Part shown: one piece after another, positions 1-6,540 of the stretch
Layout of the letters: each line of letters starts with the position of its first letter
Numbering within the stretch: the stretch's first letter is position 1
Assembly (NCBI GenBank): GCA_036555035.1
Contig: DATBMB010000090.1
Span: 1-16,641, forward strand
Reading direction: 5' to 3'
DNA from: SG8-41 sp036555035
GTDB taxonomy: Bacteria; Pseudomonadota; Gammaproteobacteria; Burkholderiales; SG8-41
DNA length: 16,641 nucleotides
Notes under the pieces: generated by a model
Told to the model about the DNA's origin: nothing
Databases searched by the model: none
The model's input: the letters and a program-made list of their open reading frames with translations, nothing else
Translations under genes and position numbers: made by a program

Positions 1-985
1 CTATGCCAACGTGCAGCCGCACTCCGGCGCGCAGGCCAACCAGGCCGTCTATGCCGCGGCGCTGCATCCGGGCGACGTCATCCTCGGCATGGCGCTCGAC
101 GCGGGCGGGCATCTTACGCACGGCGCCAAGGTGAATCTCAGCGGACGCTACTTCGTCGCGGAGACCTATGGCCTCGACAAGGACACCGAGGAGATCGATT
201 ACAAGCAGGTCGAGGAGCTCGCCCACGTCAAGAAGCCCAAGCTGATCGTCACCGGCGCTTCCGCCTACTCCCTGGTGATCGACTGGAAGCGGTTCCGGGC
301 GATCGCGGACAAGATCGGCGCGCTCCTCATGGCCGACATTGCGCATTACGCGGGGCTCATTGCCGCGGGGCTCTACCCGAGCCCGATCGGGATCGCGGAT
401 TTCGTCACCACCACCACGCACAAGACGCTGCGCGGGCCGCGCGGGGGCATGATCCTCGCCAACGCCGAGCACGAGAAGGTGCTCAACTCGGCGGTCTTCC
501 CGATGATCCAGGGCGGGCCGCTGATGCATGTCATCGCGGCGAAGGCGGTTGCGCTCAAGGAGGCGATGTCGAAGGGCTTCAAGGAGTACCAGGAGCAGGT
601 TCTCGCCAACGCGCGCGTGATGGCGAAGACGCTGCAGGAGCGCGGCTTCCGCATCGTCTCCGGCCGCACCGAGTGCCACATGTGCCTCCTCGACCTGCGC
701 GGCAAGAAGCTGACCGGGCGCGAGGCCGAGGATGCCCTGGGCAGCGCGAACATCACGGTGAACAAGAATGCCGTTCCCAACGATCCCCAGAAACCCACGG
801 TCACGAGCGGCATCCGCATCGGCTCCCCGGCGGTGACGACGCGCGGCTTCAAGGAACTGGAGGCGGAGAGCCTCGCCAACCTGATCGCCGACGTGCTCGA
901 CGCGCCCGCCGACGAGAAGGTGCTGAAGCGCGTGGCGGCCGAGGTCAAGAAGCTGTGCGCGAAGTATCCGGTCTACGGCAACTAG
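1..985 (+). CDS. glyA: Serine hydroxymethyltransferase, 5' truncated by window edge
   Basis: This PLP enzyme of the cytosol interconverts serine and glycine and charges tetrahydrofolate with a one-carbon unit. The reading frame is already open at base 2 (YANVQPHSGAQANQ) and runs to TAG at 983-985. About 327 residues are present, against about 415 for the family, so roughly the first 90 are outside the window. The PLP-lysine motif TTTTHKTLRGPRGG is intact, with the lysine codon at 422-424. The conserved segments QGGPLMHVIAAKAVALKEA, ANITVNKNAVPNDP and TSGIRIGSPAVTTRGF follow in order, and the protein ends in the usual YPVYG. An internal GTG at 11 is not the real start, because homology continues upstream. 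nrdR begins on the base after the stop codon. The identification is very secure; the true start lies outside the window. Confidence 0.97.
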   Translation, partial: YANVQPHSGAQANQAVYAAALHPGDVILGMALDAGGHLTHGAKVNLSGRYFVAETYGLDKDTEEIDYKQVEELAHVKKPKLIVTGASAYSLVIDWKRFRAIADKIGALLMADIAHYAGLIAAGLYPSPIGIADFVTTTTHKTLRGPRGGMILANAEHEKVLNSAVFPMIQGGPLMHVIAAKAVALKEAMSKGFKEYQEQVLANARVMAKTLQERGFRIVSGRTECHMCLLDLRGKKLTGREAEDALGSANITVNKNAVPNDPQKPTVTSGIRIGSPAVTTRGFKELEAESLANLIADVLDAPADEKVLKRVAAEVKKLCAKYPVYGN

Positions 986-1450
986 GTGAAGTGCCCGTTC
1001 TGCAATTCTCCCGACACCCAGGTCATCGACTCGCGGGTGAGCGATGACGGCGACAGCATCCGCCGCCGCCGCAAGTGCGCGGCCTGCAACAAGCGCTTCA
1101 CGACCTACGAGACGGTCGAGCTGCGCATGCCGCAGGTCGTGAAGCAGGACGGCAGCCGCGCCGAGTTCGACCTCGACAAGCTGCGCACCGGCTTCCTGCG
1201 CGCGCTGCACAAGCGGCCGGTGCCGACGCAGCTGGTGGATGAGGCCATCGCCACCGTCACGCAGGACGTGCTCTCGCTCGGGGAGCGCGAGATCGAGTCG
1301 CGGCGCATCGGCGAGATGGTGATGCGGGAGCTGCGCCGGCTCGACCAGGTCGCCTACATCCGCTTCGCTTCCGTCTACCGCAGCTTCGAGGGCGTGGACG
1401 ACTTCCAGGACGCGATCCAGGAAGTCCAGCGCCCCGCCAAGGAGAAGTGA
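986..1450 (+). CDS. nrdR: Transcriptional repressor NrdR
   Basis: NrdR is a nucleotide-sensing repressor of ribonucleotide reductase genes. The 154-residue protein matches the family length. The N-terminal zinc ribbon uses C3, C6, C31 and C34 (MKCPFC ... KCAAC), followed by the basic stretch RFTTYE. An ATP-cone domain fills roughly residues 49-139 (VVKQDGSRAEFDLDKLRTGF to YIRFASVYRSF). The start is GTG at 986, directly after the glyA TAG, because MKCPFC is the normal family N-terminus. No good Shine-Dalgarno sequence precedes it, so translational coupling to glyA is likely (inference). The stop codon lies inside the first unit of the repeat array that follows. No NrdR box is seen in this window, and no ribonucleotide reductase gene is present, so its targets are elsewhere. 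Confidence 0.97.
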   Translation: MKCPFCNSPDTQVIDSRVSDDGDSIRRRRKCAACNKRFTTYETVELRMPQVVKQDGSRAEFDLDKLRTGFLRALHKRPVPTQLVDEAIATVTQDVLSLGEREIESRRIGEMVMRELRRLDQVAYIRFASVYRSFEGVDDFQDAIQEVQRPAKEK

Positions 1451-1493
1451 CGAGATAAGGGTGACGAGGTGCAGGTGACGAGATACGGGTGAC
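1447..1493 (+). repeat. Tandem 14-bp repeat array, left arm
   Basis: Three consecutive 14-base units, GTGACGAGATAAGG, GTGACGAGGTGCAG and GTGACGAGATACGG, are followed by a partial fourth (GTGACGTGCAAC). The first unit contains the nrdR stop codon. The units are near reverse complements of the right-arm units at 1516-1572, which argues that the array is structural rather than a chance duplication. It is non-coding. Confidence 0.85.
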
Positions 1494-1515
1494 GTGCAAC
1501 CAGCTATTGTCATTG

Positions 1516-1572
1516 GTCACCCGTAATCGTCACCCGTAATCATCACCCGTAATCATCACCCTTAATCGTCAC
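1516..1572 (+). repeat. Tandem 13-bp repeat array, right arm
   Basis: Four consecutive 13-base units start at 1516, 1529, 1542 and 1555: GTCACCCGTAATC twice, ATCACCCGTAATC and ATCACCCTTAATC. A last partial unit, GTCAC, ends one base before the ribD start codon. The array occupies the place where a Shine-Dalgarno sequence would normally sit. The two arms face each other across 22 bases (1494-1515). There are no unique spacers between units, so this is not a CRISPR array. Confidence 0.87.
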
Positions 1573-1573
1573 T

Positions 1574-2659
1574 GTGTTTACTGCAGACGATCATCGCTTC
1601 ATGGCCCGCGCGCTGGAGCTCGCGGAGCGCGGGCTCTATACCGCGACGCCCAACCCGCGGGTGGGCTGCGTCATCGTGCGCGAGGGCGCGGTCGCGGGCG
1701 AGGGCTGGCACGAGCGGGCGGGCGCCCCGCACGCCGAGGTGAATGCGCTGGCCGCCGCCGGCGCGCGCGCGCGCGGCGCCACTGCCTACGTGTCGCTCGA
1801 GCCCTGCGTGCACCAGGGCCGAACGGGTCCATGCGCCGAGGCGCTGATCCGGGCGGGCGTTGCGCGGGTGGTCGCCGCGCTCGAGGATCCCAATCCGCAG
1901 GTCGCGGGCAAGGGGCTCTCCTTGCTGCGCGCGAAAGGAATCGAGGTCGCGTGCGGGCTGCAGGAGAACGAGGCGCGCGAGTTGAACGCGGGCTTCGTTT
2001 CGCGCATGACGCGCGGCCGTCCGTGGGTGCGGATGAAGCTCGCGGCGAGCCTCGACGGCAAGACGGCGCTCTCGAACGGCAGGAGCCAGTGGATCACCGG
2101 CGAGGCGGCGCGACGCGACGGGCACCACTGGCGGGCGCGCGCGTGCGCGGTGCTCACCGGCTTCGGCACCGTGCGCGAGGATGACCCGAAGCTGACCGTG
2201 CGCGAGGTGGCGACCCCGCGCCAGCCGCTGCGGGTGGTGGTGGACAGCCGGCTCGAAACCCCGCCTACGGCGAGGATCCTCGAGGGCGGTGGCGTGCTGG
2301 TGGCGGCCGCGCGCGAGGACCGCGCCCGGATTGCCGCGCTGAAGGCGAAGGGCGCCGAAGTGGTCGTGCTGCCGAACAGCGCGGGCAAGGTCGAGCTCAC
2401 CGATCTCTTCCGGGAGCTTGCGCGCCGGGAGCTGAACGAGGTGCACGTCGAGGGCGGCTTCCGGCTGAACGGGTCGCTGCTTGCCGAGGGGCTGGTGGAC
2501 GAGCTGGTGGTCTATCTCGCGCCGAGCATCATCGGGGATGCCGCGCAGGGGATGTTCCACCTCCCCGAGCTTGCCGATCTCGAGGGGCGCAGGCGGCTCG
2601 CGGTGCGCGACCTGAGGATGGTCGGGCCGGATATCCGCGCGGTGGCAAGGTTCGTATAA
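1574..2659 (+). CDS. ribD: Bifunctional riboflavin deaminase/reductase RibD
   Basis: RibD carries out the second and third steps of riboflavin synthesis: deamination of the pyrimidine ring and NADPH-dependent reduction of the ribosyl side chain. It has 361 residues. The N-terminal deaminase carries the zinc motif H53-A-E55 and PC78-VHQGRTGP-C87, followed by a C-terminal reductase domain from about residue 145 (RPWVRMKLAASLDGKTAL, GFGTVREDDPKLTVR, VEGGFRLNGSLL). The start is GTG at 1574, because MFTADDHRFMARALELA matches the family N-terminus. An ATG at 1601 would cut conserved sequence. No Shine-Dalgarno sequence is visible, since the repeat array runs up to the start. The stop overlaps the ribE start (TAATG at 2657-2661). 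Confidence 0.96.
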   Translation: MFTADDHRFMARALELAERGLYTATPNPRVGCVIVREGAVAGEGWHERAGAPHAEVNALAAAGARARGATAYVSLEPCVHQGRTGPCAEALIRAGVARVVAALEDPNPQVAGKGLSLLRAKGIEVACGLQENEARELNAGFVSRMTRGRPWVRMKLAASLDGKTALSNGRSQWITGEAARRDGHHWRARACAVLTGFGTVREDDPKLTVREVATPRQPLRVVVDSRLETPPTARILEGGGVLVAAAREDRARIAALKAKGAEVVVLPNSAGKVELTDLFRELARRELNEVHVEGGFRLNGSLLAEGLVDELVVYLAPSIIGDAAQGMFHLPELADLEGRRRLAVRDLRMVGPDIRAVARFV

Positions 2660-3240
2660 TGTTTTCCGGAATCGTCGCGGCGGTGGGAATTGTGCGCCAG
2701 GCGAAGCCCGTGCGCGGGGGCCTGCGGATCGCGGTCGACTCCGGGCGGCTCAACCTGAGGGACGTCGCGATCGGCGACAGCATCGCGGTGAACGGCACGT
2801 GTCTCACGGTGGTCGCGCGCAAGGGGCGCACGTTCCAGGCCGATGTCTCGCGCGCAACGCTCGCCTGCACCGCCGGGTTCGCCGCGGGCGACCGCGTCAA
2901 CCTGGAGAAAGCGATGCGGCTGTCGGATCGCCTGGGCGGTCACCTGGTCAGCGGCCACGTGGACGGAGTGGGGAAGGTGGCGCGAACGAAGACGGCGGGC
3001 GGCAACCGGCTGCTTGCGGTGGCGGCCCCGAAGGGCCTCGCGAAGTACGTCGCGCGCAAGGGCTCGATCGCGGTCAACGGCGTGAGCCTGACCGTGAACG
3101 GGGTCGACGGCGCGGAGTTCGAGGTGAACCTGATCCCGCACACGCTCGCGCGGACCAATCTCGGGCGACTGCGCGCGGGCGACCGGGTCAATCTGGAAGT
3201 GGATATGCTGGCACGTTACGCGGAGCGGCTCGCTCAATGA
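2659..3240 (+). CDS. ribE: Riboflavin synthase, alpha subunit
   Basis: This enzyme converts two molecules of 6,7-dimethyl-8-ribityllumazine into riboflavin plus the pyrimidine precursor. The protein has 193 residues. It opens with the invariant MFSGIV and shows two lumazine-binding repeats, of about residues 1-95 and 96-190. These can be seen in the paired motifs DSIAVNGTCLTV and GSIAVNGVSLTVNGV and in HLVSGHVDGVG. HTLARTNLG near the end is also typical. It starts on the last base of the ribD stop codon and its stop overlaps the next start (ATGA at 3237-3240), so the rib genes are translationally coupled. The gene is called ribC in E. coli nomenclature. Confidence 0.97.
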   Translation: MFSGIVAAVGIVRQAKPVRGGLRIAVDSGRLNLRDVAIGDSIAVNGTCLTVVARKGRTFQADVSRATLACTAGFAAGDRVNLEKAMRLSDRLGGHLVSGHVDGVGKVARTKTAGGNRLLAVAAPKGLAKYVARKGSIAVNGVSLTVNGVDGAEFEVNLIPHTLARTNLGRLRAGDRVNLEVDMLARYAERLAQ

Positions 3241-4358
3241 GCTCGAGGCAGGAGACGGGCATCAGCCCGATCACGGAGGTCATCGCCGACATCAAGGCCG
3301 GCCGCATGGCGGTGCTGGTGGACGAGGCGGACCGCGAGAACGAGGGCGACCTCCTGATCGCGGCGGAATTCGTCACGGCCGAGGCGGTCAACTTCATGGC
3401 GCGCTACGGGCGGGGGCTCATCTGTCTCACGCTCACCGCCGCGAAGTGCCGGCAGCTCAACCTGCCGCAGATGGTCGTCAACAACCGCTCGCCGCTCGGG
3501 ACCAATTTCACCGTCTCGATCGAGGCCGCGCAGGGCGTCACCACTGGCATCTCCGCGGCGGACCGCGCGCGCACCGTGCAGGTCGCGATCCGGCCGGACG
3601 CCTCGCCCTCGGACCTGGTGCAGCCCGGGCACATCTTCCCGCTCATGGCGCAGGAGGGCGGCGTGCTGGCGCGCGCGGGGCACACGGAAGCGGGCTGCGA
3701 TCTCGCGCGGCTGGCCGGGCTTGCCCCGGCGGCCGTGATCTGCGAGATCCTCAAGGACAACGGCGAGATGGCGCGGCTGCCGGATCTCATCGAGTTCGCC
3801 GGGCAGCACCGGCTGAGGATCGGCACCATCGCCGATCTCATCGAGCACCGCAGCCGCACCGAGTCGCTGGTGAGGCGGGTGGCCGAGCGCGGCATCGAGA
3901 CCGTGCACGGGCGGTTCCGGCTGTGCGTCTACAGCGAGCGGGTGGGGGAGTCCACGCATCTTGCGCTGGTGAAGGGCGCGCCCGGACCCGCGCGGGAAGT
4001 GCTCGTGCGCGTGCACGAGCCGCTGTCGGTGATGGATCTGCTCGATGCGCGCAGCGGCAGCCACTCCTGGAATTTCCACGACGCGCTCGCCGCGATCAGC
4101 CGCGCCGATTGCGGGGTCATCGTGCTGCTGCACGGCCAGGAGACTGCGTCCGAGCTGCTGGAGCATGCCCGCGGGCGCGAGGGCGCGGCCTCCGCGCCGG
4201 GCCTTGCGCTGAGGAATTACGGCATCGGCGCGCAGATCCTGAGGGACCTCGGCGTGAGGAAAATGCGCCTCATGGCGCAGCCGCGGCCCATGCCGAGCAT
4301 GGCGGGCTTCGGGCTCGAGGTCACCGGCTACCTTCAGCCGCCGGCCCGTGACAAGTGA
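3237..4358 (+). CDS. ribB: 3,4-dihydroxy-2-butanone-4-phosphate synthase with degenerate GTP cyclohydrolase II domain (RibBX type)
   Basis: This enzyme makes the four-carbon unit of riboflavin from ribulose 5-phosphate. The protein has 373 residues. Residues 1 to about 200 form a complete DHBP synthase: acidic loop DEADRENEGDL (29-39), RGLICLTLT, GISAADRARTV and RAGHTEAGCDL with H149 and E151. Residues from about 205 align with GTP cyclohydrolase II but have lost its zinc cysteines. Where RibA reads ECLTGD...CDC, this protein reads EPLSVMDLLDARSGSH, and the EGRNIG segment is replaced by GQETAS. The second half is therefore very unlikely to hydrolyse GTP. Such RibBX proteins are a known proteobacterial variant, and a separate ribA is expected elsewhere. 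The start is the ATG overlapping the ribE stop; longer in-frame extensions only overlap ribE. Confidence 0.94.
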   Translation: MSSRQETGISPITEVIADIKAGRMAVLVDEADRENEGDLLIAAEFVTAEAVNFMARYGRGLICLTLTAAKCRQLNLPQMVVNNRSPLGTNFTVSIEAAQGVTTGISAADRARTVQVAIRPDASPSDLVQPGHIFPLMAQEGGVLARAGHTEAGCDLARLAGLAPAAVICEILKDNGEMARLPDLIEFAGQHRLRIGTIADLIEHRSRTESLVRRVAERGIETVHGRFRLCVYSERVGESTHLALVKGAPGPAREVLVRVHEPLSVMDLLDARSGSHSWNFHDALAAISRADCGVIVLLHGQETASELLEHARGREGAASAPGLALRNYGIGAQILRDLGVRKMRLMAQPRPMPSMAGFGLEVTGYLQPPARDK

Positions 4359-4372
4359 AGCGGTGACGGCGC

Positions 4373-4849
4373 ATGGCGGCCCGGAACGACATCGCGAGGC
4401 TCGAGCCCGAACTGCGCGGGGAGGGGCTGCGCATCGGCATCGTGGTGAGCCGCTTCAACGCGGAGGTGGGCGAGGCGCTGCTCGCGGCCTGCACGGCCGC
4501 GCTGAAGAAGCACGGCGTGGGCGCATCCGGCATCCACATCGTCTCGGTGCCGGGGGCACTTGAAGTGCCGCTCGCGCTGCAGAAGCTGGCGAACACCGGT
4601 AAGTACGATGCGCTGATCGCGCTCGGCGCAGTGATCCGGGGCGAAACCTATCATTTCGAGGTGGTCGCCAACGAGTCGGCGGGCGGCATTACCACGGTCG
4701 CGCTCGACACCGGCGTGCCGGTCGCGAACGGCATCCTGACCACCGAGAACGACGACCAGGCGGCCGAGCGCGCCGCGCAGAAAGGCGCTGATTGCGCCGC
4801 GGCGGCGATCGAGATGGCCAACCTGCTGAAGAGGCTCGACGGGGAATGA
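4373..4849 (+). CDS. ribH: 6,7-dimethyl-8-ribityllumazine synthase
   Basis: RibH joins the pyrimidine intermediate and dihydroxybutanone phosphate to make lumazine, the substrate of the riboflavin synthase encoded two genes upstream. It has 158 residues. Recognisable segments are LRIGIVVSRFN, SVPGALEVPLALQKLA, DALIALGAVIRGETYHFE (which carries the catalytic histidine), VANGILTTEND and AIEMANLLK. The QAAERAAQKGADCA segment, without the GTKAGNKG seen in E. coli and Bacillus, is the form I recognise from betaproteobacterial RibH proteins. It lies 14 bases after ribBX, and its stop overlaps the nusB start (ATGA at 4846-4849). The start is ATG 4373, with residues upstream of LRIGIV of normal length. 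Confidence 0.97.
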   Translation: MAARNDIARLEPELRGEGLRIGIVVSRFNAEVGEALLAACTAALKKHGVGASGIHIVSVPGALEVPLALQKLANTGKYDALIALGAVIRGETYHFEVVANESAGGITTVALDTGVPVANGILTTENDDQAAERAAQKGADCAAAAIEMANLLKRLDGE

Positions 4850-5277
4850 AGACTGCCCGCCGGCGCGCGCGCGAATTTGCGGTGCAGGGCCTCTACCAGT
4901 GGCAGCTCGCCGGCACCGACCCGGCGACCATCGCCCGCCAGCTCGGCGACGCGAAGGGCTTCGACAAGATCGACGCCGGCTACTTCAAGAGGCTGCTGGA
5001 GGGCGTGGTGGCGGCCGCGCCGGAGCTGGAGCGGGCGATCGCGCCGCATCTCGACCGGGAGTTTTCCCGGCTGAGTCCGGTCGAGCGCGGCATACTGCTG
5101 CTCGCCGGCTACGAGCTCGCGCACCAGCCCGAGGTGCCCTACCGGGCCGTCATCAACGAGGCGGTGGAGCTCGCCAAGGAGTATGGCGGGACCGACGGCT
5201 ACAAGTACGTGAACGGCGTGCTCGACAAGCTGGCCGCCCGGCTTCGGGCGGCGGAACAGGCAAGCGGCAAGCAGTGA
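4846..5277 (+). CDS. nusB: Transcription antitermination factor NusB
   Basis: NusB binds boxA RNA together with ribosomal protein S10 and supports antitermination of rRNA operons. The protein has 143 residues, the usual length. Family features are the basic N-terminus RRRAREFAVQGLYQWQL, the central helix segments and LSPVERGILLLAGYEL, then PYRAVINEAVELAKEYGG and YKYVNGVLDKLAARLR near the end. The ATG at 4846 overlaps the ribH stop. An in-frame start 54 bases upstream would only add residues coded inside ribH and does not match the family. The ribH-nusB link is conserved across many bacteria. Confidence 0.96.
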   Translation: MKTARRRAREFAVQGLYQWQLAGTDPATIARQLGDAKGFDKIDAGYFKRLLEGVVAAAPELERAIAPHLDREFSRLSPVERGILLLAGYELAHQPEVPYRAVINEAVELAKEYGGTDGYKYVNGVLDKLAARLRAAEQASGKQ

Positions 5278-5279
5278 AC

Positions 5280-5546
5280 ATGGACCCGCGGCTCCAGAAG
5301 CGGATCATGATGTTCTACCTGGCGGGCGTCATAAACGCCTTCCTCGGGCTCTACGTCGTGTTCGAGGGCCGGAACTTCCTGGCACCGGAGACCGTGCGCT
5401 GGCTGGCGCTGTTCTTCTTTGCGTTCGCCGCCGTGGATTTCTGGTTTCCCCGCGTGCTGAAGAAGAAATGGGCCGAGGCCCAGGCGAAGCTCGACGCGCA
5501 GCGCCAGGGTGAGGCGCAGGCAAAGAGCACGGCGGGCGAAACGTAA
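5280..5546 (+). CDS. Small two-helix membrane protein, unknown function
   Basis: I do not recognise a named family. The 88-residue protein has two clear hydrophobic segments, about residues 9-28 (IMMFYLAGVINAFLGLYVVF) and 39-56 (VRWLALFFFAFAAVDFWF). A charged, alanine- and glutamine-rich tail follows (KKKWAEAQAKLDAQRQGEAQ), which may be a short coiled helix in the cytoplasm. The short loop and the lysines after helix 2 suggest a helical hairpin with both ends inside. The start is ATG 5280; a GTG at 5274 overlapping the nusB stop (GTGA) is also possible and adds two residues. The frame is open without gaps between nusB and thiL, and the hydrophobic pattern supports a real gene. Confidence 0.78.
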   Translation: MDPRLQKRIMMFYLAGVINAFLGLYVVFEGRNFLAPETVRWLALFFFAFAAVDFWFPRVLKKKWAEAQAKLDAQRQGEAQAKSTAGET

Positions 5547-5570
5547 TTGCCCATCTCCCGTCACCGGTTC

Positions 5571-6533
5571 GTGGCCCTCTCCGAATTCGAGATCATCCGG
5601 CGCTACTTCACCCATCCGGCACGCAACACCGTGCTCGGCGTGGGCGACGACGCCGCGATCGTGCGTGCGCGGCGCGGCATGGAGCTCGTCATCACCACCG
5701 ACATGCTCGTCGCGGGACGGCATTTCTCCCCTGGCGCCGACCCCCGCAAGCTGGGCCACAAGTCGCTGGCAGTGAATCTGTCCGACATCGCGGCGATGGG
5801 CGCGACACCGCGCTGGGCGACGCTCGCCCTCTCGCTCCCGCGCGCGGATGCGCGCTGGCTTGCGGCGTTCTCGCGGGGATTCATGGACCTTGCGCGCCGT
5901 CACGACGTGGATCTCGTCGGCGGGGACACGACGCGCGGCCCGCTCAACATCTGCGTGCAGGTCATTGGCGAGGTGCCGCGCGGGCGCGCCCTGAGGCGCG
6001 ATGGGGCCCGGGCGGGCGACGACGTGTGGGTTTCCGGCGTGCTCGGCGACGCCGCGCTCGCGCTTGCCTGGCGGCGCGCGGGATTGTCGCCGCGCGAACG
6101 GCGCGCGCTCCAGTTGAAGCTCGATGCACCGGCGCCCCGCGTCGGCCTCGGGGTCGCGCTGCGCGGCATCGCGCGCAGCGCAATCGACGTCTCCGACGGC
6201 CTCGTCGCGGATCTCGGCCACATCTGCGAGCGCTCGCGGGTTGCCGCGGTGGTCGAGCTCGCGCGCATTCCGGCCTCGGCCGCGATGACGCGGCGCCTCG
6301 ACCGGCCCGCGGCGCGCGCGGCGCTGCTGGCGGGCGGCGATGATTACGAGCTGGTCTTCACGTCCGCTCGCGCGCAGCGCGCGGCGATCGGCCGCGTGGC
6401 GCGGCGCGTGCGCCTGAAGCTGACCCGTATCGGTAGAATCACTCGGCGGCGGGCCGGCGCGCCGCTGGTCACGGTGCGCAATGCGGCCGGCAGGCCGGTC
6501 GCGGCCGGGCAGGGCGGCTACCGGCATTTTTGA
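5571..6533 (+). CDS. thiL: Thiamine-monophosphate kinase
   Basis: ThiL phosphorylates thiamine monophosphate with ATP to make the cofactor thiamine diphosphate. From GTG 5571 it has 320 residues. Motifs in order are SEFEIIRRYF, VLGVGDDAAIV, TTDMLVAGRHF, KSLAVNLSDIAAMGA, LVGGDTTRGPLNI, AIDVSDGLVADLGH and LAGGDDYELVFT; the repeated aspartates bind Mg-ATP. The start is uncertain. GTG 5571 gives VALSEFEIIRRYF, which lines up exactly with E. coli MACGEFSLIARYF. TTG 5547, immediately after the previous stop, adds eight residues. Neither has a strong Shine-Dalgarno sequence. The C-terminal part is very arginine-rich (VARRVRLKLTRIGRITRRRAG). Confidence 0.95.
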   Translation: MALSEFEIIRRYFTHPARNTVLGVGDDAAIVRARRGMELVITTDMLVAGRHFSPGADPRKLGHKSLAVNLSDIAAMGATPRWATLALSLPRADARWLAAFSRGFMDLARRHDVDLVGGDTTRGPLNICVQVIGEVPRGRALRRDGARAGDDVWVSGVLGDAALALAWRRAGLSPRERRALQLKLDAPAPRVGLGVALRGIARSAIDVSDGLVADLGHICERSRVAAVVELARIPASAAMTRRLDRPAARAALLAGGDDYELVFTSARAQRAAIGRVARRVRLKLTRIGRITRRRAGAPLVTVRNAAGRPVAAGQGGYRHF

Positions 6534-6540
6534 GTTCTCT

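Larger units (their letters stand above)
1447..1572 (+). promoter_or_regulatory. Possible long hairpin leader between nrdR and ribD
   Basis: The two facing arrays can pair. ACGGGTGAC (1485-1493) is the exact reverse complement of GTCACCCGT (1516-1524), and GTGACG (1475-1480) pairs with CGTCAC (1528-1533) beyond a small internal loop. GTGACG (1447-1452) can pair with CGTCAC (1567-1572) at the base. The base of the stem would sit next to the ribD GTG, so the fold could limit ribD translation or slow transcription into the rib genes. The pairing is read from the sequence; the regulatory role is inference. It does not resemble an FMN riboswitch. Confidence 0.4.

Noticed and set aside
1447..1572. 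CRISPR array or FMN riboswitch before ribD
   Set aside because: The units are 13-14 bases and directly joined, with no unique spacers, so they are not CRISPR. The region lacks the conserved AGGGTGAA-type core and six-helix layout of the FMN riboswitch.
2799..3236. N-terminal extension of the ribBX reading frame across ribE
   Set aside because: It is arginine- and glycine-rich out-of-frame translation of ribE. DHBP synthase homology begins only after ATG 3237.
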